A stretch of DNA of 64,000 nucleotides, from the NCBI RefSeq assembly GCF_910596095.1, contig NC_056545.1, positions 4,820,001 through 4,884,000 on the forward strand. The letters run 5' to 3'. Of the stretch, positions 10,454-21,917 are shown piece by piece. The position numbers and the translations under genes were made by a program. Source of the DNA: Thunnus maccoyii (taxonomy: Eukaryota; Chordata; Actinopteri; Scombriformes; Scombridae). The notes beneath the pieces were generated by a model. The model made no database searches and was not told where the DNA came from. It was given only the letters and a program-made list of their open reading frames with translations. The stretch's first letter is position 1, and each line of letters opens with the position of its first letter.

Positions 10454-12019
10454 ATGGCGCAGCAAGGAGTTCAGCTGGACCGGGAAGCTTTCTCTTGTTC
10501 TATCTGTCTGGATCTACTGAAGGATCCGGTGACTATTCACTGTGGACACAGTTACTGCATGAGCTGTATTAAAGGCTTCTGGGATGAAGAGGATGAGAAG
10601 AAAATCTACAGCTGCCCTCAGTGCAGACAGACCTTCACACCGAGGCCTGTCCTGGTGAAAAACACCATGTTAGCAGTTTTAGTGGAGCAGCTGAAGAAGA
10701 CTGGACTCCAAGCTGCTCCTGCTGATCACTGCTATGCTGGACCTGAAGATGTGGCCTGTGATGTCTGCACCGGGAGGAAGCTGAAAGCCTTCAAGTCCTG
10801 TCTGAATTGTCCGGCCTCTTACTGTGAGAAACACCTCCAGCCTCACTATGATGTCGCTCCATTAAGGAAACACAAGCTGGTCAACCCCTCCAAGACGCTG
10901 CAGGAGAACATCTGCTCTCGTCATGATGAGGTGATGAAGATGTTCTGTCGTAATGATCAGCAGAGTATCTGTTATCTCTGCTCTGTGGATGAACATAAAG
11001 GCCACGACACAGTCTCAGCTGCAGCAGAAAGGACTGAGAGGCAGAGAGAGCTCGAGGTGAGTCGACAGAAAATCCAGCAGAGAATCCAGGACAGAGAGAA
11101 AGATGTGAAGCTGCTTCAACAGGAGGTGGAGGCCGTCAATCGCTCTGCTGATAAAGCAGTGGAGGACAGTGAGAAGATCTTCACTGAGCTGATCCGTCTC
11201 ATCCAGAAAAGAAGCTCTGATGTGAAGCAGCAGATCAGATCCCAGCAGGAAACTGAAGTGAGTCGAGTCAAAGAGCTTCAGGAGAAGCTGGAGCAGGAGA
11301 TCACTGAGCTGAAGAGGAAAGACGCTGAACTGAAGCAGCTCTCACACACAGAGGATCACAACCAGTTTCTACACAACTACCCCTCACTGTCACAACTCAG
11401 TGAACCTACAGACTCATCAAGCATCAATATCCGTCCTCTGAAGTACTTTGAGGATGTGACAGCAGCTGTGTCAGAGCTCAGAGATCAACTACAGGACATC
11501 CTGAAGGAGAAATGGACAAACATCTCACTGACAGTGACTGAAGTGGACGTTTTACTGTCTAATTCAAAAGCAGAACCCAAGACCAGAGCTGGATTCTTAA
11601 AACATTCAAATGAAATCACACTGGATCCAAACACTGCACGCACATATCTGTTATTATCTGAGGGGAACAGAAAAGCAACATTCATGAGGAAAGAACAGTC
11701 TTATTCTAGTCACCCAGACAGATTCACTGGACATTGGCAGGTCCTGAGTAGAGAGAGTCTGACTGGACGTTGTTACTGGGAGGTGGAGTGGAGCGGGACA
11801 AGAGTTTATGTAGCAGTCGCATACAAGAATATCAGCAGAGCAGGGAATGAAAGTAAATTTGGACGAAATGACAAATCTTGGGCATTACATTGTGACACTA
11901 ACTGTTATAGGTTTTTGGTTCAACAACATCTCAACTCCCGTCTCAGGTCCTGGTTCCTCCAGAGTAGGAGTGTACCTGGATCACAGAGCAGGTATTCTGT
12001 CCTTCTACAGCGTCTCTGA
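10454..12019 (+). CDS. TRIM copy 2, frameshifted in SPRY (truncated or alternative C-terminus)
   Basis: The 521-residue frame keeps complete RING, both B-boxes and coiled coil, nearly identical to the other copies. Within SPRY, near 11911-11918, the run GTTTTTGG has one base more than the matching sequence of copies 1, 3 and 4. The frame changes, a new tail of about 34 residues follows, and it stops at 12017-12019. The original SPRY end remains readable in another frame to 12128 (ending TAEFCKLK), so the lesion is recent. Copy 5 has the same extra base and the same tail. It may make a TRIM with a defective B30.2 domain, or be an early pseudogene. Confidence 0.85.
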   Translation: MAQQGVQLDREAFSCSICLDLLKDPVTIHCGHSYCMSCIKGFWDEEDEKKIYSCPQCRQTFTPRPVLVKNTMLAVLVEQLKKTGLQAAPADHCYAGPEDVACDVCTGRKLKAFKSCLNCPASYCEKHLQPHYDVAPLRKHKLVNPSKTLQENICSRHDEVMKMFCRNDQQSICYLCSVDEHKGHDTVSAAAERTERQRELEVSRQKIQQRIQDREKDVKLLQQEVEAVNRSADKAVEDSEKIFTELIRLIQKRSSDVKQQIRSQQETEVSRVKELQEKLEQEITELKRKDAELKQLSHTEDHNQFLHNYPSLSQLSEPTDSSSINIRPLKYFEDVTAAVSELRDQLQDILKEKWTNISLTVTEVDVLLSNSKAEPKTRAGFLKHSNEITLDPNTARTYLLLSEGNRKATFMRKEQSYSSHPDRFTGHWQVLSRESLTGRCYWEVEWSGTRVYVAVAYKNISRAGNESKFGRNDKSWALHCDTNCYRFLVQQHLNSRLRSWFLQSRSVPGSQSRYSVLLQRL

Positions 12020-12510
12020 AACCATGACTCTCCTCCACAGAGTCCAGACCACATTCACTCAGCCTCTCTATGCTGGAGTTTGGTTTAATTATTTTGGAGA
12101 CACAGCTGAGTTCTGTAAACTCAAATAGACAGAAACCATTTCAGACTTCATGTGTCAGATTCTGTGTTGAATTTCTTCATTTTCTTTGTCTCCAGTGTTT
12201 CTGAACTGCAGAGATCAGCTGTCAATCAAACTGGGATTATCAACACTTTTTGTAATAATTTCTTTAAATGTCACTTTTTCCTGTGTGTTTTCATCCATGG
12301 AGACTATCACTGCTCATGATGATGTTTTAACTTTTACTGACATTTCTTCAGATGAAAATTGAAACTTCTCTTTGTTCTAAATCTTAGTTTAATGTTTGTA
12401 TTGATGTATTTGTGTGTTGTTGTTTCTCCTCCACTGAGAAAACACCAGACCTTCCTTTATCATAGATATTTTGTTCTCACCACTTTGTACATTTTTATAA
12501 AGAGATATAC

Positions 12511-12516
12511 AATAAA
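12511..12516 (+). other. Polyadenylation signal, TRIM copy 2
   Basis: AATAAA in the conserved 3'UTR, about 380 bases after the ancestral stop at 12128. Confidence 0.7.
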
Positions 12517-13915
12517 ACTGTAATTATCCTGATAATAATCAATAAGGAGATCATTTATTATTTTCTTGTACATAGCTGACATTCTGGGTTAAACAAAGTG
12601 ATTGTGTGGATGAAGTGAATCTGAACATGAAATCATTGAACAAGAGTCATTTAACAGACTTTACTGATTAGATGTGTGAACAAACTGAAGGTTTATATAA
12701 TGAATAAAGTTCTTTTTCTCAACAATGAACAAAATATTTTCTTTTGTCTTCATTTCAGGATCTTATTAAAAGCTTCTGGAGAAAATGTGAAACTAATATG
12801 AGAGTTTATTTGAGGAACTTTTCCTCCTGAAACACAAAAAAGTTCAGTGTTCATGTTTAGAGCAGAAGAACGTTTTTCAGTGAGTCTCTGAACTTTCAAC
12901 TTTCTTCACTAATTGTCAGAGAAATGAGCAGAGTTTTTATTATTTTTTGTGGATTTACTGTCTTTTTTTTAAATAGGCCTAAAAAAAAATTGGAAAAACT
13001 AATAAAATCACAGTGTCTGTATGTGACTGTTTAACTTACTTTGACACATATATTCAAATTTGTCAAGTTTTCCTGTAAACTTACCTACTGGCTGAGACGG
13101 CATTCGGCCATGAGGTGCAGTGTACAATTAAGACTTTTCTCCAACTGTGTTTCCTTCTGACCATAACAAATCCCTTTAGTACATTTGGAATTATTTCAAC
13201 ACGGGTTCAGAAATAAAATTGATGATTTAGTCGCTGTTATTGTTATGAGTAGTGCCCTGAATATTTTCATTTATATTACTTAAAAAATGTCTGAGATGGA
13301 AACATGTTAGTAACAATATTATCAAAAACATTATTTCCTATGAAATGTAATTCATAGTGAACATGAATTAATGCACTAATCTTTCTTCACAGTTCTGCAC
13401 CAAAACAGAATAATGGAACAATAACAAAAACCATCAGGGAAACTAATTTAGTTTTGTTCTGTTAACTTTGTTAAATAGTTGTGAATAGTGCAGAGAGCAC
13501 ACTGGCATCTGTGCAGGTAAGGACAACAGCACAGGCCACACCAAACCCCATACTAATGACTGCACTAAAGTGACTAAGCTTAATCAACAATCAATATTAT
13601 GATTAGTTGAAGCTCTAAATATATTGATCAACAACTATGAGTCTTCCTGTGGGCACCCACACGTGGAGGCTGGTGTATAAACTGATAATGGACAATGAAA
13701 CACAGCTGTAAAGATATAAAATATGTCTTCATAGGAGAAGTTACAATTGTTGACAAATACTGTACATTAATAAACACTTAAAATGTCCTTATCTGCTTAC
13801 AACTACATTATAGTGTTTTATAAACCACTTATTAAATGTTTATATACTGACTATAAATGCTAAATAAGGGAACTTAAAGTGTTTTTATTTCAACCTGCGT
13901 TAATACATTTTTTGA

Positions 13916-13929
13916 CCACTTGGGGGCAG
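13916..13929 (+). promoter_or_regulatory. CTCF-like motif, unit 3
   Basis: CCACTTGGGGGCAG, identical to the unit 2 motif and in the same place in the unit. Confidence 0.35.
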
Positions 13930-14531
13930 CAGAACACACTGTAAATATCACTGGCAGAATACAGTATTATCACCTTATACAGTTGATGTGGTGAACATGT
14001 TACCAAACAGTTGCCTATTTACTCTTCCAGCAGACAAGAGACAACATTAGCATTCATTTGCAGCCATTTTTCTGTCCTCTTGACAAATGTAAATCCACAT
14101 TCACTCTCTCTTTAGGTCTGTTTTGGTCTGCAACAACTCCTGAGTAAAAGATGTGTGACTGTAGCTGCTGAATGTTGCTGCTGTGACTGGAAGCAACGTT
14201 GTTAAGAACCAAAACAGTAACTTTGTGGACTTTAACACTGAAACAATGAGCTGAAAGAACCTGAAACACTCAGAAGAGCTGAGGGGGACTGCAGAGTCAG
14301 CTTATACTTCTCTGTGTGTTTGTTACTTCAACCTCCTTCACATTACACGTGGTCATTTTGTCCATTAATATAGAGATATTGATTAGAGCAGCTTTAAATA
14401 TACAAACAAGCCCTTTCACATGAGCATTTTATAGTGTAAACATTGGAGCAATTTTACATGTTGGTTTCATCTTTGAGGAAAGCCCCCCAGTCACTTTCCT
14501 GTTTAAGAAACAAAGGCAGCCCTCAGTGGGT

Positions 14532-14651
14532 TATATAGACTTGGTTTCATAGATTCTGTGGCAGCTGGACAAGAAGCTGAGATTATACTCCAGGATTTAC
14601 CCTGTAGATATAACCCAAACACAACAATTCTGGATGATCCGCTGTTATATT
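14532..14651 (+). promoter_or_regulatory. TATA-like box and candidate 5' exon, TRIM copy 3
   Basis: TATATAG at 14532-14538 and a GTGAGT donor at 14652; the matching acceptor ends at 16033. Confidence 0.4.
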
Positions 14652-16146
14652 GTGAGTGTTGCAGCAGGTTTACAGCTTGTATTCTAAACAAAACTTTATA
14701 TTTCTAGGAGACTGTGGGATTCACGCTTTTGTATTCATCACAGTTTTCTTCTCTTTTTCTCTTTATTTCTAAAAAAAAGCCACTTTGATCTAATGGTTGA
14801 CCTCTCTTGTTTCTGTTTATGTGTTTGGGTTGAAAAGAAACATTGAGGAAGTTATAAATAAGACTTCCAACATGTCTCACATTTGAACTGGATGTCGTCA
14901 CATTAAAGTTTACCTCTCACACCTCACATATGTTAATGTAATATGGTTTGTGATGTGTTCAGATACAAACATGTGATATTTAATAAGATACACACTTTAT
15001 GAAAAGCTCTTTGAGACATGCATGTAATGTGAGCTGTATGAATAAACTTGACTCAGTGTTTTACAGCTAAGTTAACTTGAGACTAACTCTATGCACCATC
15101 CTATCATTGATCCTGTCACTGCAAATGTGTGTGATGTAACACAGCAAGAGTAAAAATAACATAAAAACTGTTTCTGCTTCAGTGAAACAGAAATCTGACA
15201 TTTGAGATGATTTACTCGAGTTCTTATTTGAGTAAAATGTTTCCATCTTTACTGATAAATGAGGATGAATTATCCATCTGGGAGTGAAAAAAGAAAGAGA
15301 AGAAAGAGGAAGAAGAGAAAAGTAAGCGGAACAGTAAAAACTGAAGCAGATAATGAAGAATGATGACTAATGATGAATTAATAAATTAAGCCAAAAAGTT
15401 AGTTAGCAAAGATAAATGATGTCATGTATCTTGTAGCCTGACTAACATTTGTTTTAGGAGTTGACAAGAACTTGACTAATCATATCTAGCAAGACAGAAA
15501 TCTTTTTTTCCTTTTTTATTTTGTTTTGTATTTTTTGCCAGCAGTAATCCTAACTGGTTTGTTTGATTTACATTCATTTGTTTGGTTCAGTTTGACAAAG
15601 TGTCCCTTTAGCTGTCAGCCAGCTTTACCCCCAAATCTAAACTTATTTACCTTCAGATTATATGAGACTAATTAAAATCTAATGTAAACAAAATAAATAT
15701 TTTTAGTTTTGGTAATGTTTGTGAAACCAGCTGTGAAACTGATTAAAGTTGAGTAAATCAGAGTAAATAATAATAAAAAGATAATGATGAGATAATACAA
15801 ATGAATAAGGCCATGAGGAAAATTTAAAAGATTCATTTCATGAATTCATATGAACTCATTCTGAATATACTTTGTGAATATGCTGTTAATAAAGGTTAAA
15901 CACACAGTATCTCTCTCAAACGGCTCCTCTTCCTGGAATGAATCGCAGCTTGATAACTCCTCCTTCTTCTTCCTGCTCTCAAACACGACAAGCTCCACTC
16001 TGTCCACACATGTCCTTGTTCCCTCCCCTTTAGATCTACAGTTTGAAGATGGGTGTAACCAACATGTGGTGAAGTGCAGGAAGCTGTCAGCCTCCATTCA
16101 CTCCAGAGACACATGATGTTTAGATCCGAGCTCAAACTAGTTTCAC

Positions 16147-16162
16147 TTCTAAGAAAGTGAAA
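16147..16162 (+). promoter_or_regulatory. Composite GAS/ISRE motif, TRIM copy 3
   Basis: TTCTAAGAA overlaps GAAAGTGAAA (16153-16162). A T-to-C change just upstream (TTTCACTTC for TTTCATTTC) leaves both cores intact. Confidence 0.55.
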
Positions 16163-16192
16163 GTCAGACAGTCATTGACACTGAGAGCTGAA

Positions 16193-17857
16193 ATGTCGCA
16201 GCAAGGAGTTCAGTTGGACCGGGAAGCTTTCTCTTGTTCTATCTGTCTGGATCTACTGAAGGACCCGGTGACTATTCACTGTGGACACAGTTACTGCATG
16301 AGCTGTATTAAAGGCTTCTGGGATGAAGAGGATGAGAAGAAAATCTACAGCTGCCCTCAGTGCAGACAGACCTTCACACCGAGGCCTGTCCTGGTGAAAA
16401 GCACCATGTTAGCAGTTTTAGTGGAGCAGCTGAAGAAGACTGGACTCCAAGCTGCTCCTGCTGATCACTGCTATGCTGAACCTGAAGATGTGGCCTGTGA
16501 TTTCTGCACTGGGAGGAAGCTGAAAGCCTTCAAGTCCTGTCTGAATTGTCCAGCGTCTTACTGTGAGAAACACCTCCAGCCTCACTATGATGTCACTCCA
16601 TTAAGGAAACACAAGCTGGTTGACCCCTCCAAGACGCTGCAGGAGAACATCTGCTCTCGTCATGATGAGGTGATGAAGATGTTCTGCCGTACTGATCAGC
16701 AGAGTATCTGTTATCTCTGCTCTGTGGATGGACATAAAGGCCACGACACAGTCTCAGCTGCAGCAGAAAGGACTGAGAGGCAGAGAGAGCTCGAGGTGAG
16801 TCGACAGAAAATCCAGCAGAGAATCCAGGACAGAGAGAAAGATGTGAAGCTGCTTCAACAGGAAGTGGAGGCCGTCAATCGCTCTGCTGATAAAGCAGTG
16901 GAGGACAGTGAGAAGATCTTCACTGAGCTGATCCGTCTCATCCAGAAAAGAAGCTCTGATGTGAAGCAGCAGATCAGATCCCAGCAGGAAACTGAAGTGA
17001 GTCGAGTCAAAGAGCTTCAGGAGAAGCTGGAGCAGGAGATCACTGAGCTGAAGAGGAAAGACGCTGAACTGAAGCAGCTCTCACACACAGAGGATCACAA
17101 CCAGTTTCTACACAACTACCCCTCACTGTCACAACTCAGTGAACCTACAGACTCATCAAGCATCGATATCCGTCCTCTGAGATACTTTGAGGATGTGGCA
17201 GCAGCTGTGTCAGAGCTCAGAGATCAACTACAGGACGTCCTGAAGGAGAAATGGACAAACATCTCACTGACAGTGACTGAAGTGGACGTTTTACTGTCAC
17301 AACCAGAACCCAGGACCAGAGCTGGATTCTTTAAATATTCACGTGAAATCACACTGGATCCAAACACTGCACACATAAATCTGTTATTATCTGAGGGGAA
17401 CAGAAAAGCAACATCCATTAAAGAAAAACAGTCTTATTCGAGTCACCCAGACAGATTCACTGGATGTTGGCAGGTCCTGAGTAGAGAGAGTCTGACTGGA
17501 CATTGTTACTGGGAGGTGGAGTGGAAAGGGACGGATGTTTATGTAGCAGTCGCATACAAGAATGTCAGCAGAAGAGGGATTAGATTTGGACACAATGACA
17601 AATCTTGGGCGTTAGATTGTGACACTGACAGTTATAAGTTTTGGTTCAACAACATCTCAACTCCCGTCTCAGGTCCTCGGTCCTCCAGAGTAGGAGTGTA
17701 CCTGGATCACAGAGCAGGTATTCTGTCCTTCTACAGCATCTCTGAAACCATGACTCTCCTCCACAGAGTCCAGACCACATTCACTCAGCCTCTCTATGCT
17801 GGAGTTTGGCTTGGCCAGTCTTGTGGAGACTCAGCTGAGTTCTGTAAACTAAAATAG
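16193..17857 (+). CDS. TRIM E3 ubiquitin ligase copy 3
   Basis: An intact 554-residue protein with the same domains: RING 15-57, B-box1 102-140, B-box2 154-184, coiled coil about 190-315, PRY-SPRY to the end. It starts MSQQGVQ where copies 1, 2, 4 and 5 start MAQQGVQ. It has Gly for Glu next to the B-box2 histidine (VDGHKGH), which leaves the zinc ligands in place. The linker before PRY is the short SQPEP type, shared with copy 1, whereas copies 2, 4 and 5 have SNSKAEP. SPRY loops are private: SIKEKQ, then VSRRGIRFGHND. This is one of three copies able to make a full B30.2 domain. Confidence 0.92.
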   Translation: MSQQGVQLDREAFSCSICLDLLKDPVTIHCGHSYCMSCIKGFWDEEDEKKIYSCPQCRQTFTPRPVLVKSTMLAVLVEQLKKTGLQAAPADHCYAEPEDVACDFCTGRKLKAFKSCLNCPASYCEKHLQPHYDVTPLRKHKLVDPSKTLQENICSRHDEVMKMFCRTDQQSICYLCSVDGHKGHDTVSAAAERTERQRELEVSRQKIQQRIQDREKDVKLLQQEVEAVNRSADKAVEDSEKIFTELIRLIQKRSSDVKQQIRSQQETEVSRVKELQEKLEQEITELKRKDAELKQLSHTEDHNQFLHNYPSLSQLSEPTDSSSIDIRPLRYFEDVAAAVSELRDQLQDVLKEKWTNISLTVTEVDVLLSQPEPRTRAGFFKYSREITLDPNTAHINLLLSEGNRKATSIKEKQSYSSHPDRFTGCWQVLSRESLTGHCYWEVEWKGTDVYVAVAYKNVSRRGIRFGHNDKSWALDCDTDSYKFWFNNISTPVSGPRSSRVGVYLDHRAGILSFYSISETMTLLHRVQTTFTQPLYAGVWLGQSCGDSAEFCKLK

Positions 17858-18097
17858 ACAGAAACCATTTCAGACTTCATGTGTCAGATTCTGTGTTGAA
17901 TTTCTTGAATGTTTTAACTTTTACTGACATTTCTTCAGATGAAAATTTAAACTTCTCTTTGTTCTAAATCTTAGTTTAATGTTTGTATTGATGTATTTGT
18001 GTGTTGTTGTTTCTCCTCCACTGAGAAAACACCAGACCTTCCTTTATCATAGATATTTTGTTCTCACCACTTTGTACATTTTTATAAAGAAATGTAC

Positions 18098-18103
18098 AAT
18101 AAA
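18098..18103 (+). other. Polyadenylation signal, TRIM copy 3
   Basis: AATAAA, only 241 bases after the stop because about 140 bases of the shared 3'UTR are missing in this copy. Confidence 0.7.
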
Positions 18104-19494
18104 ACTGTAATTATCCTGATAATAATCAATAAGGAGATCATTATTTTCTTGTACATAGCTGACATTCTGGGTTAAACAAAGTGATTGTGTGGATGAAGTG
18201 AATCTGAACATGAAATCATTGAACAAGAGTCATTTAACAGACTTTACTGATTAGATGTGTGAACAAACTGAAGGTTTATATAATGAATAAAGTTCTTTCT
18301 CTCAACAATGAACAAAGTATTTTCTTTTGTCTTCATTTCTGGATCTTATTAAAAGCTTCTGGAGAAAATGTGAAACTAATATGAGAGTTTATTTGAGGCA
18401 CTTTTCCTCCTGAAACACAACAAAGTTCAGTGTTCATGTTTAGAGCAGAAGAACGTTTTTCAGTGAGTCTCTGAACTTTCAACTTTCTTCACTGTCAGAG
18501 AAATGAGCAGAGTTTTCATCATTTTTTGTGGACTTAGTGTCTTTTTTTTAAAACAGACCTAGAAAAATTGGAAAAAATAATGAGATCAAAGCGTCTGTAT
18601 GTAACTGTTTAACTTACTTTGACACATATATTCAAATTTATCAAGTTTTCCTGTAAACTTACCTACTGGCTGAGACGGCATTCGGCCATGAGGTGCAGTG
18701 TACAATTAAGACTTTTCTCCAACTGTGTTTCCTTCTGACCATAACAAATCCCTTTAGTACATTTGGAATTATTTCAACACGGGTTCAGAAATAAAATTGA
18801 TGATTTAGTCGCTGTTATTGTTATGAGTAGTGCCCTGAATATTTTCATTTATATCACTTACAAAATGTCTGAGATGGAAACATGTTGGTAACAATATTAT
18901 CAAAAACATTATTTCCTATGAAATGTAATTCATAGTGAACATGAATTAATGCACTAATCTTTCTTCACAGTTCTGCACCAAAACAGAATAATGGAACAAT
19001 AACAAAAACCATCAGGGAAACTAATTTAGTTTTGTTCTGTTAACTTTGTCAAATAGTTGTGAATAGTGCAGAGAGCACACTGGCATCTGTGCAGGTAAGG
19101 ACAACAGCACAGGCCACACCAAACCCCATACTAATGACTGCACTAAAGTGACTAAGCTTAATCAACAATAAACATTATGATTAGTTGCAGCTCTAAATAT
19201 ATTGATCAACAACTATGAGTCTTCCTGTGGGCACCCATACGTGGAGGCTGGTGTATAAACTGATAATGGACAATGAAACACAGCTGTAAAGATATAAAAT
19301 ATGTCTTCATAGGAGAAGTTACAATTGTTGACAAATACTGTACATTAATAAACACTTGAAATGTCCTTATCTACTTACAACTACATTATGGTGTTTTATA
19401 AACCACTTATTAAATGTTTATATACTGATTATAAATGTTAAATAAGGGAAGTTAAAGTGATTTTCTCTTCAATCTGCGTTAATACATTTTTTGA

Positions 19495-19508
19495 CCACTT
19501 GGGGGCAG
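19495..19508 (+). promoter_or_regulatory. CTCF-like motif, unit 4
   Basis: CCACTTGGGGGCAG, same sequence and place as in units 2, 3 and 5. Confidence 0.35.
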
Positions 19509-20110
19509 CAGAACACACTGTAAACATCACTGGCAGAATACAGTATTATCACCTTATACAGTTGATGTGGTGAACATGTTACCAAACAGTTGCCTATTTA
19601 CTCATCCAGCAGACAAGAGACAACATTAGCATTCATTTGCAGCCATTTTTCTGTCCTCTTGACAAATGTAAATCCACATTCACTCTCTTTTTAGGTCTGT
19701 TTTGGTCTGCAACAACTCCTGAGTAAAAGATGTGTGACTGTAGCTGCTGAATGTTGCTGCTGTGGCTGGAAGCAACGTTGTTAAGAACCAAAACAGTAAC
19801 TTTGTGGACTTTAACACTGAAACGATGAGCTGAAAGAAGCTGAAACACTCAGAAGAGCTGAGGGGGACTGCAGAGTCAGCTTATAATTCTCTGTGTGTTT
19901 GTTACTTCAACCTCCTTCACATTACACGTGGTCATTTTATCCATTAATATACAGATATTGATTAGAGCAGCTTTAAATATACAAACAAGCCCTTTCACAT
20001 GAGCATTTCATAGTGTAAACATTGGAGCAATTTTACATGTTGGTATCATCTTTGAGGAAAGCCCCCCAGTCACTTTCCTGTTTAATAAACAAAGGCAGCC
20101 CTCAGTGGGT

Positions 20111-20230
20111 TATATAGACTTGGTTTCATAGATTCTGTGGCAGCTGGACAAGAAGCTGAGATTATACTCTAGTATTTACACTGTAGATATAACCCAAACA
20201 CAACAATTCTGGATGATCCACTGTTATATT
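20111..20230 (+). promoter_or_regulatory. TATA-like box and candidate 5' exon, TRIM copy 4
   Basis: TATATAG at 20111-20117, GTGAGT donor at 20231, matching acceptor ending at 21758. Confidence 0.4.
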
Positions 20231-21871
20231 GTGAGTGTTGCAGCAGGTTTACAGCTTGTATTCTAAACAAAACTTTATATTTCTAGGAGACTGTGGGATT
20301 CACGCTTTTGTATTCATCACAGTTTTCTTCTCTTTTTCTCTTTATTTCTAAAAAAAAAGCCACTTTGATCTAATGGTTGACCTCTCTTGTTTCTGTTTAT
20401 GTGTTTGGGTTGAGAAGAAACATTGAGGAAGTTATAAATAAGACTTCCAACATGTCTCATGTTTGAACTGGATGTCGTCACATTAAAGTTTACCTCTCAC
20501 ACCTCACATATGTTAATGTAATATGGTTTGTGATGTGTTAAGATACAAACATGTGATATTTAATAAGCTACACACTTTATGAAAAGCTCTTTGAGACGTG
20601 CATGTAATGTGAGCTGTATGAATAAACTTGACTCAGTGTTTTACAGCTAAGTTAACTTGAGACTAACTCTATGCACCATCCTATCATTGATCCTGTCACT
20701 GCAAATGTGTGTGATGTAACACAGCAAGAGTAAAAATAACATAAAAACTGTTTCTGCTTCAGTGAAACAGAAATCTGACATTTGAGATGTTTTACTCGAG
20801 TTCTTATTTGAGTAAAATGTTTCCATCTTTATTGATAACAGGCTGATGTAGATATTATGATGGTTAATTGTGTATCATGATTTATGTTTCAGGAAAACAC
20901 ATAACTGAACTAAATTAATATCCACACCAGGTTTACACGTTCATATTTCATTGTGCATCATCTTCATGTCGGCTGTGTAAAATGAGGATGAATTATCCAT
21001 CTGTGAGTGAAAAAAGAAAGAGAAGAAAGAGGAAGAAGAGAAAAGAAAGCAGGACAGTAAAAGCTGAAGCAGATAATGAAGAATGATGATTAATGATGAA
21101 TTAATAAATTAAACCAAAATAATTAGATAGCAAAGATACATGATGTCATGTAACATGTAGCCTGACTAACATTTGTTTTAGGAGTTGACAAGAACTTGAC
21201 TAATCATATCTAGCACGACAGAAGTTGTTTTTTCCTTCTTTATTTTGTTTTGTATTTTTTGCCAGCAGTAATCCTAACTGGTTTGTGTGATTTACAATCA
21301 TTTGTTTGGTTCAGTTTGATAAAGTGTCCCTTTAACTGTCAGCCAGCTTTACCCCCAAATCTAAACTTATTTACCTTGAGATTATATGAGACTAATTAAA
21401 ATCTAATGTAAACTAAATAAATATTTTTAGCTTTGGTAATGTTTGTGAAACCAGCTGTGAAACTGATTAAAGTTGAGTAAATCAGAGTAAAGAATAATAA
21501 AAAAAATAATGATGAGATAATACAAATGAAAAAGGCCATGAGGAAAATTTAAAAGATTAATCTCAGGAATTCATATGAACTCATTCTGAATATACTTTGT
21601 TAATATGTTGTTAATAAAGGTTAAACACACAGTATCTCTCTCAAATGGCTCCTCTTCCTGGAATGAATCGCAGCTTGATAACTCCTCCCTCTTCTTCCTG
21701 CTCTCAAACACAACAAGCTCCACTCTGTCCACACCTGTCCTTGTTCCCTCCCCTTTAGATCTACAGTTTGAAGATGGGTGTAACCAACATGTGGTGAAGT
21801 GCAGGAAGCTGTCAGCCTCCATTCACTCCAGAGACACATGCTGTTTAGATCAGAGCTCAAACTAGTTTCAT

Positions 21872-21887
21872 TTCTAAGAAAGTGAAA
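21872..21887 (+). promoter_or_regulatory. Composite GAS/ISRE motif, TRIM copy 4
   Basis: TTCTAAGAA overlaps GAAAGTGAAA (21878-21887), ending 30 bases before the ATG. Confidence 0.55.
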
Positions 21888-21917
21888 GTCAGACAGTCAT
21901 TGACACTGAGAGCTGAA

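Larger units (their letters stand above)
7863..13686 (+). repeat. Tandem unit 2
   Basis: This is the least rearranged unit: CCACTTGGGGGCAG motif, TATA-like box, candidate 5' exon, AT-rich intron-like DNA (8770-10294), TRIM copy 2, then about 1.2 kb of gene-free 3' flank to the next unit. Confidence 0.9.
13687..19264 (+). repeat. Tandem unit 3
   Basis: It carries TRIM copy 3. It lacks about 140 bases near 15255 that units 2, 4 and 5 have (upstream intron-like DNA), and about 140 bases of 3'UTR just after 17906. Together with units 4 and 5 it has an extra segment of about 70 bases (near 14326-14395) absent from units 1 and 2. Confidence 0.9.

Noticed and set aside
11847-12128. Separate gene for the SPRY end of TRIM copy 2 (likewise 30105-30413 in copy 5)
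   Set aside because: This is the displaced end of the same SPRY domain after the one-base shift, not an independent gene.
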